Made by a program: the position numbers and the translations under genes. A stretch of DNA of 61,130 nucleotides. Source: Solirubrobacter phytolaccae. GTDB taxonomy: Bacteria; Actinomycetota; Thermoleophilia; Solirubrobacterales; Solirubrobacteraceae. Location of the stretch: positions 1-61,130 of the forward strand of contig NZ_JAPDDP010000045.1 of assembly GCF_027587195.1 (NCBI RefSeq), written 5' to 3'. Position 1 is the stretch's first letter, and every line of letters starts with the position of its first letter. Positions 32,618-40,299 of the stretch are shown one piece after another. The notes under the pieces were generated by a model, which had not been told where the DNA came from, did not search any database, and saw only the letters and a program-made list of their open reading frames with translations.

Positions 32618-33592
32618 TCACCCGTTCTCGAGCGAGGGGCGAATCGGGTACTCGATCGTCAGGTGGATGGGCCACGTGCGCTTGATGCCCTGCTCCGCCG
32701 CCAGTTCGCGGATCTCGACGAAGTTCACCTTCGCGTAGTGCGTCTGGACCCGGAAGTCGTACTGCGCCGTGAAGGTCCAGTTGTAGACCCCGGTCTTGCT
32801 GCGCCCGCCCGACTTCGTCGGCTTCGGAGCGTTGACGAAGACCTGGATTTTGTCCTTGACCGCGGGCTCATGCGTGAGCGGGAACGAGAAGTCCCCCCAT
32901 TCCGCGAGCTGGACGAGCGTCCGCTCGACCTGGTCCTCGGTGAACTGGTGGAAGCGGTCGATCGGGTGCCGGTTGAACACCGGGATGTCCACGCGCTTGT
33001 CGACGTAGACCCCCACCGCGTCGGCCTCCGCGATGCCCTTCACGTAGACCGACTCCTGGGTGAACTGCTCCGAGAGGTCGTCCCGAAGCAGCTCGATGCG
33101 GATGCCCTCGTCGATGACCACGCCGGACGGGCGGCCCAGGTCCATGAGGCGCGCCGCGAGGTTCAGCGGCCGGCCGGAGTAGTCGAGCACCTTCTCACCC
33201 GAGATGAGCGCGGTCGCGGCGCCGCGAGCGATGCCGATCCCGAGGTTCCCCGGCACCTCGAAGTTGACCATCGGGTCCTCGGCGCAGAGGCCCCCGAAGT
33301 CGGTCACCAACCGCAGGCTGGTCTCGACGGCGGTGTTGACGACATCGATCAACGACTCCCGGTCGTACCGATACAGGATCAGCATGCCGTCGCCCGTCAG
33401 CTTGAAGAACTCGGGCTCGACGAAGTAGTCGTCGACGATCTGCGTGTAGACGCTCCGCAGGAACTCCGCCGCATCCGAGGACTCGGCGATCTTCGCGAAC
33501 GACGAGAACCCTCGCACGTCCAGGAAGATCACGACGACGTGCCGGGACTGCCCTTCGGCCGAATGCAGGAGCTCACGCAGGTCCTTGTGCAT
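32618..33592 (-). CDS. Class III nucleotide cyclase-domain protein
   Basis: The protein (324 aa) has a class III cyclase catalytic domain in the N-terminal two thirds. VVIFLDVRGFSSFAKIAESSD holds metal Asp25 across residues 19-40, FKLTGDGMLILY contains a Lys and metal Asp68, and GRPLNLAARLMDLG contains the Asn and Arg that stabilise the transition state. It therefore looks catalytically competent, probably for cAMP, although no second substrate-specifying residue was assigned. The C-terminal approximately 120 residues (from FNRHPIDRFHQF) form an unrecognised domain. It is soluble and cytoplasmic. The start is ATG 33592. Confidence 0.8.
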   Translation of the reverse strand: MHKDLRELLHSAEGQSRHVVVIFLDVRGFSSFAKIAESSDAAEFLRSVYTQIVDDYFVEPEFFKLTGDGMLILYRYDRESLIDVVNTAVETSLRLVTDFGGLCAEDPMVNFEVPGNLGIGIARGAATALISGEKVLDYSGRPLNLAARLMDLGRPSGVVIDEGIRIELLRDDLSEQFTQESVYVKGIAEADAVGVYVDKRVDIPVFNRHPIDRFHQFTEDQVERTLVQLAEWGDFSFPLTHEPAVKDKIQVFVNAPKPTKSGGRSKTGVYNWTFTAQYDFRVQTHYAKVNFVEIRELAAEQGIKRTWPIHLTIEYPIRPSLENG

Positions 33593-33710
33593 GCCGCCGA
33601 GTCTAAGCGGGCTTTCCCTACCGCGCCGGTTCTTCAGCGGTAGTGTGCGGTGTTCGACAGAACGACTGTCGTGGCCGCGACACAACGGGGACCGGGCGTC
33701 CCCGGCGGCG

Positions 33711-34436
33711 TCAGTGACCGTGGCCGAGATAGAGCACGGCTGAGACCGAGGTGGCCAGGTTCAGCGAGGAGACGCCCGGGCGCATCGGCAGCGCCACACG
33801 CGCGTCGGCGACCGCCAGCAGCTCGTCGGTGAGGCCGTCGCGCTCGGTGCCGAAGGCCAGCAGCGCGCGCGGTGGGATCACGCCCGGGGCGACGATCGTG
33901 CCTTCCGGGTCCAGTGCGATCAGCGGGCGGTCGCCCGTGCGCAGGACGCGCGAGCGGGCGACCGGAAGCGCGAAGTGCAGGCCGGCGGAGCCGCGCAGCG
34001 CGTCCGCGTGCCAGGGGTCCTGCACGCCCGTGGTGATCACGCCCGCCGCGCCGGCGGCCGCGGCGACGCGCACGACCGCGCCGAGGTTGCCGAGGTGGCG
34101 CGGTGCTTCGAGCAGGACGACCGGCTCGGGACCGGGCAACGCGAGGATGCCGTCGGGATCGGGTTGCCGCGGGCGCCGCGCGAGCGCGACCACCTGCGCG
34201 CGCGGGACGACGGCCGCCAGCTCCTTCACGTCCACGAGCGTCGGCGACAGCACCACGTCCGGTGCGAGTCGCGCCGACAGCGCCGCGAGCTCGTCGGCGT
34301 CCGCCGTCCACACGCCGAGCAGCTCCGCCCCGAAGCGGACCGCGTGCTTGACGGCGTGGAAGCCCTCGAGGACCACCAGACCGGGGTCGCGCCGCGCGCG
34401 CTGGACGTCACCGAGTTCGACCACGCGCCAAGACAT
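33711..34436 (-). CDS. SpoU-family RNA ribose methyltransferase (SPOUT)
   Basis: The protein (241 aa) has the three SPOUT motifs: HLGNLGAVVRVAAAAGAAGVI (motif 1, here around residues 115-135), LLAFGTERDGLTDELLA (motif 2) and LPMRPGVSSLNLATSVSAVLY (motif 3, in which SLN holds the trefoil-knot SAM site). It methylates a ribose 2'-OH in tRNA or rRNA; the target is not predictable. The ATG at 34436 is 12 bp from the divergent PPOX gene. Bases 33593-33710 between it and the cyclase hold no visible gene. Confidence 0.9.
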   Translation of the reverse strand: MSWRVVELGDVQRARRDPGLVVLEGFHAVKHAVRFGAELLGVWTADADELAALSARLAPDVVLSPTLVDVKELAAVVPRAQVVALARRPRQPDPDGILALPGPEPVVLLEAPRHLGNLGAVVRVAAAAGAAGVITTGVQDPWHADALRGSAGLHFALPVARSRVLRTGDRPLIALDPEGTIVAPGVIPPRALLAFGTERDGLTDELLAVADARVALPMRPGVSSLNLATSVSAVLYLGHGH

Positions 34437-34448
34437 TAGGCTGCCGCC

Positions 34449-34904
34449 ATGGAGGATCCTCCTCGGCCACGCGCGCAGCGCCGTCGCGACACCGAGCAGC
34501 GGCTGAACCACGACGTCGACCTCTGGGTCGCGAGCGCCTCGGCGGACGGGGTGCCGCATCTCATCCCGCTCTCGTTCGACTGGGACGGCGCCGCGCTGCT
34601 GCTCTCGACGCCGCGGGACAGTCCCACCGGCCGGAACCTCGCCGCGTCCCGTCGCGCGCAGCTCGGGCTCGGCGAGACCCGCGACGTGACGCTGATCGAC
34701 GGGGACGTCGAGGTGCTCGCGATCGACGCGCTGGCGGCCGCGGCCGGTGACCGGTTCGCGGCGCGCACGGGCTTCGATCCGCGCACGTTGAAGACGCCGT
34801 ACTGCTGGTTCCGGGTCACGCCGCGGCGCATCCTCGCGTGGCGCGAGGTGGACGAGCTCGCCGACCGCGAGCTGATGCGCGACGGGCGTTGGACAGTGGA
34901 CTGA
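34449..34904 (+). CDS. Pyridoxamine 5'-phosphate oxidase-fold (PPOX) flavin/F420-binding protein
   Basis: The protein (151 aa) has the split beta-barrel start VDLWVASASADGVPHLIPLSFDWDGAALLLST and ends with YCWFRVTPRRILAWREVDEL, as in actinobacterial FMN- or F420-dependent PPOX proteins. The ligand and substrate are unknown. The start is ATG 34449, very close to the divergent SpoU gene. Confidence 0.82.
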   Translation: MEDPPRPRAQRRRDTEQRLNHDVDLWVASASADGVPHLIPLSFDWDGAALLLSTPRDSPTGRNLAASRRAQLGLGETRDVTLIDGDVEVLAIDALAAAAGDRFAARTGFDPRTLKTPYCWFRVTPRRILAWREVDELADRELMRDGRWTVD

Positions 34905-34993
34905 ACCACCCACTCGGCGAGCGTCTATGCGCCACTTTCGGATTAGTGGGTTGAATCCTCAAGGTCCGCGGTATTCCCGCCGAGAGCCGTCAC

Positions 34994-35209
34994 ATGACCG
35001 TCCACTCGTCGCACTCCCTGACGCTGCTGAGTGACAGCAGCGAAGCCCACATGGCCCTGTGGCGGCTGCGCGCCGCGCTGCCGGGGTGCGCGATCACCGT
35101 CGAGGGCACGAAGGTGCTCGTCGCGCCCCGCGGCACCGGTGGTCCGGTCACGTCGATCGAGCGCGTGATGGCGCAGATCCCGGACGCTCGCTCGCACCTC
35201 GCCTGGTGA
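34994..35209 (+). CDS. Small hypothetical protein (71 aa)
   Basis: The frame from ATG 34994 to TGA 35209 shows the strong third-position G/C bias of genuine genes in this window and a balanced composition (SHSLTLLSDSSEAHMALWRL, then ALPGCAITVEGTKVLVAPRG). No family is recognised. It overlaps the convergent monooxygenase by 62 nt, unusually long, so either the monooxygenase tail or this gene could be mis-ended. The 89-bp region before it (34905-34993) holds no clear promoter. Confidence 0.6.
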   Translation: MTVHSSHSLTLLSDSSEAHMALWRLRAALPGCAITVEGTKVLVAPRGTGGPVTSIERVMAQIPDARSHLAW

Positions 35210-36641
35210 CGCCGAACCAGGTGCTCAACGCCTCGGCCAGGCCCGCGGGCGTGCCCTCCCCCACCCACGCGACGTAGCCGTCGGGCCGGATGAGCACGGC
35301 CGTCGGCGCGGGGACCGCGCCGATCACCGGCAGCTCCCACGCGTCCTCGGTGCGCGCGTCGACGACGAACGGCAGGCCGTCGAGCGCACCGGGCTCGCCG
35401 AAGTTGAGGAGCACCGGCTTGGCGTCGTGGAGGAGCTCGTAGACGCGGCGCCCGTCTTCCAACGCCAGGTCGGGCATGCGGCGCCCGAGCAGCGGATGCC
35501 CCTCGCCGAGGTCGTAGTGGATGTCCAGCCCCGAGACGAGCCCCGCCAGCCGGCGCCGCGACTCGTCCGTGACGACCGTGTCCGCGAGGAGGTCGACCAG
35601 GGCCTTCACGCGATCGTCCTGGCGCTGGAGCGTGCCCTGGGCCATCGTGTACCGCAACGCCCGCGCGGTCACCGGATGGCGCTCGGCGAAGTACCTGTCC
35701 AGCAGCCGTTCCGACGAAGTGCCGTGGACGACCTGGGCCAGCTTCCACCCGAGGTTGACGGCGTCCTGGACGCCGAGGCTGAGGCCCTGCCCGCCCGCCG
35801 GGTAGTGGATGTGCGCCGCGTCGCCGGCCAGCAGCACGCGCCCGGCGCGGTAGGCGGCGGCCTGGCGGGTCATGTCGGTGAAGCGGGAGATCCAGGTCGG
35901 ACGGTGGACGCCGAAGTCGGTGCCGAACACGGCCACCAGCGCGTCGCGCAGCTCGCCCAGCGTGGCCTCGCCGCTCGGCCCGACCGCCTTCTCGGTCACA
36001 ACGATCCGGACCGTCTTGCCGTCCTCGAGCCGGTGCAGGCCGTGGACGCCGATCGCGTCGAAGCGCGGCCCGGCCGGCGGCTCCTCCGTGACCTCGGCCT
36101 CGGCGATCAGGTTGCTCTTGGTCGCGTCCCAGCCCGGGAACTCGATGCCGGCGGCCTTGCGGATCGCGCTGCGCCCACCGTCGCAGCCGACGAGGTACTG
36201 CGCGCGCAGCGTCCCGCCGTCCGCCAGCTGGACGTCGACGCCCGCGTCGTCCTGCGCGAAGCCCGTGACCTCGCGGCCGTGGAGGATCCGCGCCGGCAGC
36301 TCGGCCACCCACGCGCCGAGGATCGCCTCGATCTTGTTCTGAAACAGCGCGAGCGTGTACGGGTGCCGCGACGGGAAGTCGCTCATGTCCAGCACCGTCG
36401 ACCCGAACGTGACGACCTGCACCGGCTGCCCTTCCGCGAGGAACCGCTCGGCCACTCCGCGCTGGTCGAGCACCTCGATCGACCGCGCGTGCAGCCCGCC
36501 CGCGCGCGAGCCCACCAGCTCATGATCCGCCCGCCGCTCGACGACCGCGACGTCCACCCGCGCCAACGCCAGCTCGGCCGCCAACATCATCCCCGCGGGG
36601 CCCCCGCCGACGATGACCACCTCGTGCTCTGTCGTGCCCAT
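35148..36641 (-). CDS. FAD-dependent aromatic-ring monooxygenase (PheA/TfdB/Rox-like)
   Basis: The protein (497 aa) is a class A flavoprotein hydroxylase with GxGxxG dinucleotide motif (VVIVGGGPAGMMLAAELAL), DG motif (YLVGCDGGRSAIRKAAG) and GD motif (RVLLAGDAAHIHYPAGGQGLS). The C-terminal thioredoxin-like domain includes LIRPDGYVAWVGEG. It uses NAD(P)H and O2 to hydroxylate a phenolic or polyketide substrate, and members also inactivate rifampicin or tetracyclines. The substrate is unknown. The start is ATG 36641. Confidence 0.9.
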   Translation of the reverse strand: MGTTEHEVVIVGGGPAGMMLAAELALARVDVAVVERRADHELVGSRAGGLHARSIEVLDQRGVAERFLAEGQPVQVVTFGSTVLDMSDFPSRHPYTLALFQNKIEAILGAWVAELPARILHGREVTGFAQDDAGVDVQLADGGTLRAQYLVGCDGGRSAIRKAAGIEFPGWDATKSNLIAEAEVTEEPPAGPRFDAIGVHGLHRLEDGKTVRIVVTEKAVGPSGEATLGELRDALVAVFGTDFGVHRPTWISRFTDMTRQAAAYRAGRVLLAGDAAHIHYPAGGQGLSLGVQDAVNLGWKLAQVVHGTSSERLLDRYFAERHPVTARALRYTMAQGTLQRQDDRVKALVDLLADTVVTDESRRRLAGLVSGLDIHYDLGEGHPLLGRRMPDLALEDGRRVYELLHDAKPVLLNFGEPGALDGLPFVVDARTEDAWELPVIGAVPAPTAVLIRPDGYVAWVGEGTPAGLAEALSTWFGVTRRGASERPGSAPSRARST

Positions 36642-36669
36642 GGCGGCGAGTATGCGGGACCGATCACGG

Positions 36670-36714
36670 CCTCATGAGGGCCTCGGTTCCGGTATAAATT
36701 GGAGGTGGAGAGGG
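36670..36714 (+). promoter_or_regulatory. AT-rich -10 element with upstream palindrome and ribosome site
   Basis: CCTCATGAGG (36670-36679) is a perfect palindrome. TATAAA (36693-36698) stands out in a very GC-rich context and fits a -10. GGAGAGGG (36707-36714) is a good ribosome site seven bases before GTG 36722. Together they indicate real expression of the micro-ORF that follows. Confidence 0.5.
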
Positions 36715-36721
36715 CACTGGT

Positions 36722-36814
36722 GTGGCCATGCCCAATATTGGCCCCCTGGAAGTTCTCGTGGTGCTGTTCTTCGTGCTCGCGGTGGTCTTGATCGTGCGCG
36801 TCGCCCGTCGCTAG
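36722..36814 (+). CDS. Micro-protein resembling the TatA/TatE transmembrane segment
   Basis: The 30-residue product reads MAMPNIGPLEVLVVLFFVLA from the GTG at 36722 and ends in a Val/Arg stretch (VVLIVRVARR). The MPNIGPLE start is typical of actinobacterial TatA, but the FGPKRLPE hinge and the amphipathic helix that follow in TatA are absent, so it is only the membrane anchor. An ATG at 36728 is an alternative start. A -10 and ribosome site precede it. The next gene begins 17 bp later, probably on the same transcript. It could be a Tat decoy/regulator, a single-span membrane peptide or a degenerate tatA; homology is by appearance only. Confidence 0.6.
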   Translation: MAMPNIGPLEVLVVLFFVLAVVLIVRVARR

Positions 36815-36831
36815 CGCGCGTGGACGGTCAC

Positions 36832-37533
36832 GTGAGCACGCGGTATGAGGTGCCGCCGCAGGTCGCGCCACGGTGGTTCGGCGAGACCTTGGGCTGGGGT
36901 CCCGCGAAGAACGTGACGCTGGAGCTCGTGGGCGGCGGCGAGCGGTCCGGCCTGATGATCCCGCCCGAGCCGGAAGTCGATCCCGCAACGGGTCAGATGG
37001 CGTTGTGGTTCAGAGTCCCAGGCAAGCTCCACGAGGAGCCCGTCCCGCTCAGCGAGGTGCTGGCGATCACGGTGCACCGGTACGCGCCGCCCCAGCCGGA
37101 GACGCTGAGCCCGGTCGGATGGGTCCTGAAGATCATCGCCGTGCTGTTCTGGCACCTCCCGCGGCTCGTGTTCGAGCTCATCAGGGACCGCAACGCTCCT
37201 GTCCCGAGGCCGGCGCCCGAGCCGGTGACCGACGAGCAGCCGCTCGAGCTGGTCGTCGTCGCGAAGCTGGCCCTGGAGCGCGACGACGACGCGATCGCCG
37301 AGCAGACCCAGCGCGCGATCGAGGCGGCGCTCCGCGGGCTCCCGCACCTCTCGGATCAGCAGTTCACGCGCGAGGGTGACTTCCTGCAGGTCGACATGCT
37401 GCTCGTGGCGCCCAACGGGCCTGACCGCCAGCGGGCGAACGAGGATCTGTGGAACAGCGCGGTGGCGGTGTTCCCAAGCACGGCGGACCTGCCCGGCGTC
37501 GACTGGGCGGAGCTCGAGCAAGGCGACTGGTAG
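36832..37533 (+). CDS. Hypothetical membrane-associated protein
   Basis: The protein (233 aa from GTG 36832; an in-frame GTG at 36820 is possible) has an N-terminal globular part (YEVPPQVAPRWFGETLGWGP), one hydrophobic segment near residues 105-125 (GWVLKIIAVLFWHLPRLVFELI), a Pro-rich stretch and a C-terminal alpha/beta domain beginning LELVVVAKLALERDDDAIAE. No family is recognised. It follows the TatA-like micro-ORF by 17 bp. Its stop is 4 bp from the convergent lipoprotein gene. Confidence 0.7.
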   Translation: MSTRYEVPPQVAPRWFGETLGWGPAKNVTLELVGGGERSGLMIPPEPEVDPATGQMALWFRVPGKLHEEPVPLSEVLAITVHRYAPPQPETLSPVGWVLKIIAVLFWHLPRLVFELIRDRNAPVPRPAPEPVTDEQPLELVVVAKLALERDDDAIAEQTQRAIEAALRGLPHLSDQQFTREGDFLQVDMLLVAPNGPDRQRANEDLWNSAVAVFPSTADLPGVDWAELEQGDW

Positions 37534-37537
37534 CGCG

Positions 37538-38017
37538 TCAGCCGCGGCAGTCGCTGATGTCGAGCACGAGCCCGCGTGCCGATCCGTTCCGCCCCGACGA
37601 CGACGGCTCGAGCGAGTACGACACGGACGGAAGGTCATCGCTCGACGCCGGCAGCGACGACACGGCCATCAGGTGCAGGCAGGACCCGTCGCGCCGGCCC
37701 GCCGCGTAGCCCGGCTCGGGCTTCCAGCCGTTCCGGCCCAGGTTGTCGTGCACGAACGCGAGCACCTCGTTCTCCGGCGTGGGGCGCGCGAGGCGGAGCA
37801 AGCGCCGGGTCGAGTAGCCGACGATCGGGCCGTCGGACGTGTCGGGCGCCTTGTGCCCGAGCGTCTGGGTGCGCACCATCGTCGCTCCCGGAGGACTGGG
37901 CACCGCGTCGAGCGCGCGGAGGTTGCGCCGCTCCGCCGGTTCGCGCTCGGCGTCCTGCGCACACCCCGCCCACGCCAGTGCGAGCGCGGCCACGACGACG
38001 AGCCGCACCGCGGTCAC
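37538..38017 (-). CDS. Putative lipoprotein, function unknown
   Basis: The protein (159 aa) begins at GTG 38017 (overlapping the preceding stop as GTGA) with a lipoprotein signal: RLVVVAALALAWAGC, lipid-modified Cys near residue 19. The mature part has EVLAFVHDNLGRNGWKPEPGY, a pattern seen in small secreted actinobacterial proteins, and two further Cys residues (GSCLHL and ISDCRG) that may form a disulphide. Second gene of a two-lipoprotein operon. Confidence 0.75.
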   Translation of the reverse strand: MTAVRLVVVAALALAWAGCAQDAEREPAERRNLRALDAVPSPPGATMVRTQTLGHKAPDTSDGPIVGYSTRRLLRLARPTPENEVLAFVHDNLGRNGWKPEPGYAAGRRDGSCLHLMAVSSLPASSDDLPSVSYSLEPSSSGRNGSARGLVLDISDCRG

Positions 38018-38457
38018 GGGTAGATCTGGTCGCCCGCGACGGCTTCGACGCAGGCACTCGCCACCGACTCCGCGCCGGCCGTCGGCGGCAGGATGACGAG
38101 CTGGCGCGCGCCGGTGCGCTCGCCACGCTGGGCGCGGCGGATCAGCTCGGCGGGGTCGGTCGCGCGATTCGACGCCGGCTGCGGGATCTGCGGGCGGTTG
38201 ACGAGCACGAGCGTGTGGACCTTGTCCCCGACCTCGACGTCGATGGTGTCGAACGCGACGCTCTCGAGCGAGAACCCGGTCGAGTACTCGGCGCCGGCGG
38301 TCGGGAAGTCGGCGAGCTGCGCGGGGCGCTCGACCACCGTTCCCTTCCCGAGCTCCAGGCAGGAGACGAAGCCCGCCGTGCGGTCCTCCGGTTCGGCGGT
38401 TCCGCATCCAGCGAGCGCGGCGAGGACCGCGAGCAGCACTCCGGGTACGCGCATCAT
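38014..38457 (-). CDS. Putative lipoprotein, function unknown
   Basis: The protein (147 aa) has the lipobox LAALAGC at about residues 12-18 and a mature domain with two further Cys residues (FVSCLEL and ASACVEA), possibly disulphide-linked. Segments such as KVHTLVLVNRPQIPQP are strand-like. No family is recognised. It is the first gene of the lipoprotein pair and starts with two adjacent ATG codons (38457 and 38454). Confidence 0.75.
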   Translation of the reverse strand: MMRVPGVLLAVLAALAGCGTAEPEDRTAGFVSCLELGKGTVVERPAQLADFPTAGAEYSTGFSLESVAFDTIDVEVGDKVHTLVLVNRPQIPQPASNRATDPAELIRRAQRGERTGARQLVILPPTAGAESVASACVEAVAGDQIYP

Positions 38458-38487
38458 TCGACGCGCGTACCCGGTTCGCGCCGGGTC

Positions 38488-40275
38488 CTACCGGCGCGGG
38501 ACGCGCACCGTGCGCGTCGCGACGTAGCGGCCGCTCGCGTCGGTCACGCGCACGGTCAGCTTGCGGCCCGTCTTCGCGTAGCGGGCGGCGACGGTGATCT
38601 TGGTGCCGGTCGCCTTCAGCGCGGCCGTGCGGCCGGGGACCTTGACCTGCAGCTTCGAGGTCTTCGTCAGGCCCGTGAGGCTGAGCGCGAGGCGGCCCTT
38701 GGCCCAGCGCGCGGTGAGGCGGATCGGGGTGCGCTTGGCCGGGGCCGGCGTGACGGTCGTGCCGGGGGTCGGCGGCCCGGGCGTGGCGGTCGGGACGACG
38801 GTCGGCAGCGGCGTCGCGGGGGTCGGCTCCGGTGTCGCGGTCGGCTCGGGCTCGACGACGACCGGCGGCGCGGGTACCCAGGTGCTCGCCTGCACGCCGA
38901 TCAGGCCACTCGTGGCGTTCGCGTGCCAGACCGCGGTGAGCTCCTTCGGGCCGGCCGCGAGGCCGATGTCCCAGCTCATCTGCGAGGAGCTCGTGCCACC
39001 GGGGCCGGACAGGGTCGCGGGCTCGCTCCAGGCGCCGGCGAAGCCCTCACGCACGGCGACGCGGATGAGCTTGTTGCGCTTGGCCGCGTCGACGTAGCCG
39101 GCCCAGCCGAGGACGGAGCTGCCGTCGGCGCGGGTCGCCAGCGCGACGTGGCGGAGCGTCGCGTTCGGCGGCTCGGTCGCGACGCTCAGCGGCGCCGACC
39201 AGGTCTTCGTGCCGGCGGCGCGCGTGGCGACCTGCATCGTGTCGACGGTCGCGGCCTCACCCGCCGTCGGGTTGCCGCTGTACGCCGTCCACAGCCACGC
39301 GACGGTCTGGTTGCCGGCGGCGTCCGTGGTCAGGACCGCGTCCTGGTGGTTGGCCTGCTCGTCGTAGGCGGTGAGCGCCACGGCCTCGGTCCACTCGCCG
39401 GCCACGAGGTCGCTGGTGAAGAGCTGATTGCGGGCGTAGCGCGGGTTGTCGGTGCGCTCCTGCCAGACCACGGTCGGGGTGCCATCGGCGACCGTCACCG
39501 CCGGGAAGGTGCCGTACTCGGCGGGGTCGCTGACCGTCTGCTCGGGGTCCCAGGTCGTCTCGCCGGCCGGGAGGATCGCGGTGTTGGCGGTGGGCTGCCC
39601 GGTCGCGTCGTCGTAGTCGACCCAGGCGGCGACCGCGGTGCCGTCGGCGCCGACCGCGAGCGACGGGAACGAGCCCCAGGTGCCGGGCTCGGTGAGCGCC
39701 TCGGTGCGGTTCCAGCCGCCACCGGCGCGCGTGCTGGCGCTCTCGACCGCGGTGCCTTCCGCCCAGTCGATGCTCCAGAGCGCGATCACGCGACCGTCGG
39801 GGCGGATCGCGATCTGGGGCTCGTCGGCCTCGGGGGCGGAGAGCCGCGTGGGCTCGTCCCAGGCCTGGCCGGGCCGGCGGACGGTCGCCCACGCCGACGG
39901 GTCGTCCTTGATCCCGCTCTGCAGCCAGATGATCGCGACCGTGCCGTCGGCCGCGGCGCTCACGCGCGGGAGGCTCGCGGTCTGGTCGGTGCCGGTCGAG
40001 AGCGTCTGCGGGGCGCTCCAGGCTCCGCCGGCCGGGCGGGTCGCGACCTCGACGATCGCCGAGCCGACGCTGTCGTCGAGGCTGCGGACCCACACGGCGG
40101 TGCTCGTGCCGGTGGCATCGGTGGCGACGGTCGGGGTCGACGCGTCCTTGTTCGGCGCCGTGTTGAGCGCGGCCGCCGCGGACCAGGTGCCGGCGGCGGA
40201 GGCGGGTGCGGCGACGGCGAGCGCGAGCAGCGACGCGGCCAGCACCCCGCGGAGAGGAGTCAGGTTCAGAGTCAT
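38488..40275 (-). CDS. Secreted beta-propeller-like repeat protein with Pro/Thr linker and C-terminal beta domain
   Basis: The protein (595 aa) has a signal peptide (ends ASAAG, about residue 28). Repeats of about 45-50 residues with a core such as TRPAGGAWSAPQTLSTG or VRRPGQAWDEPTRLSAP each contain a strand like GTAVAAWVDYD, consistent with propeller blades (BNR-like). A long Pro/Thr linker (ATPEPTPATPLP) leads to a C-terminal Ig-like domain (LTVRVTDASGRYVATRTVRV). It is similar in blade motif to the protein at 30210. Surface adhesion or structural role is inferred; no enzyme motif. Confidence 0.8.
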   Translation of the reverse strand: MTLNLTPLRGVLAASLLALAVAAPASAAGTWSAAAALNTAPNKDASTPTVATDATGTSTAVWVRSLDDSVGSAIVEVATRPAGGAWSAPQTLSTGTDQTASLPRVSAAADGTVAIIWLQSGIKDDPSAWATVRRPGQAWDEPTRLSAPEADEPQIAIRPDGRVIALWSIDWAEGTAVESASTRAGGGWNRTEALTEPGTWGSFPSLAVGADGTAVAAWVDYDDATGQPTANTAILPAGETTWDPEQTVSDPAEYGTFPAVTVADGTPTVVWQERTDNPRYARNQLFTSDLVAGEWTEAVALTAYDEQANHQDAVLTTDAAGNQTVAWLWTAYSGNPTAGEAATVDTMQVATRAAGTKTWSAPLSVATEPPNATLRHVALATRADGSSVLGWAGYVDAAKRNKLIRVAVREGFAGAWSEPATLSGPGGTSSSQMSWDIGLAAGPKELTAVWHANATSGLIGVQASTWVPAPPVVVEPEPTATPEPTPATPLPTVVPTATPGPPTPGTTVTPAPAKRTPIRLTARWAKGRLALSLTGLTKTSKLQVKVPGRTAALKATGTKITVAARYAKTGRKLTVRVTDASGRYVATRTVRVPRR

Positions 40276-40299
40276 GGGGAGTGGGGAGTCAGGTCCGCG

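Noticed and set aside
32453-32640. tRNA locus as an integration site for a mobile element
   Set aside because: No integrase, no partial tRNA repeat and no phage-like genes are found on either side within the window.
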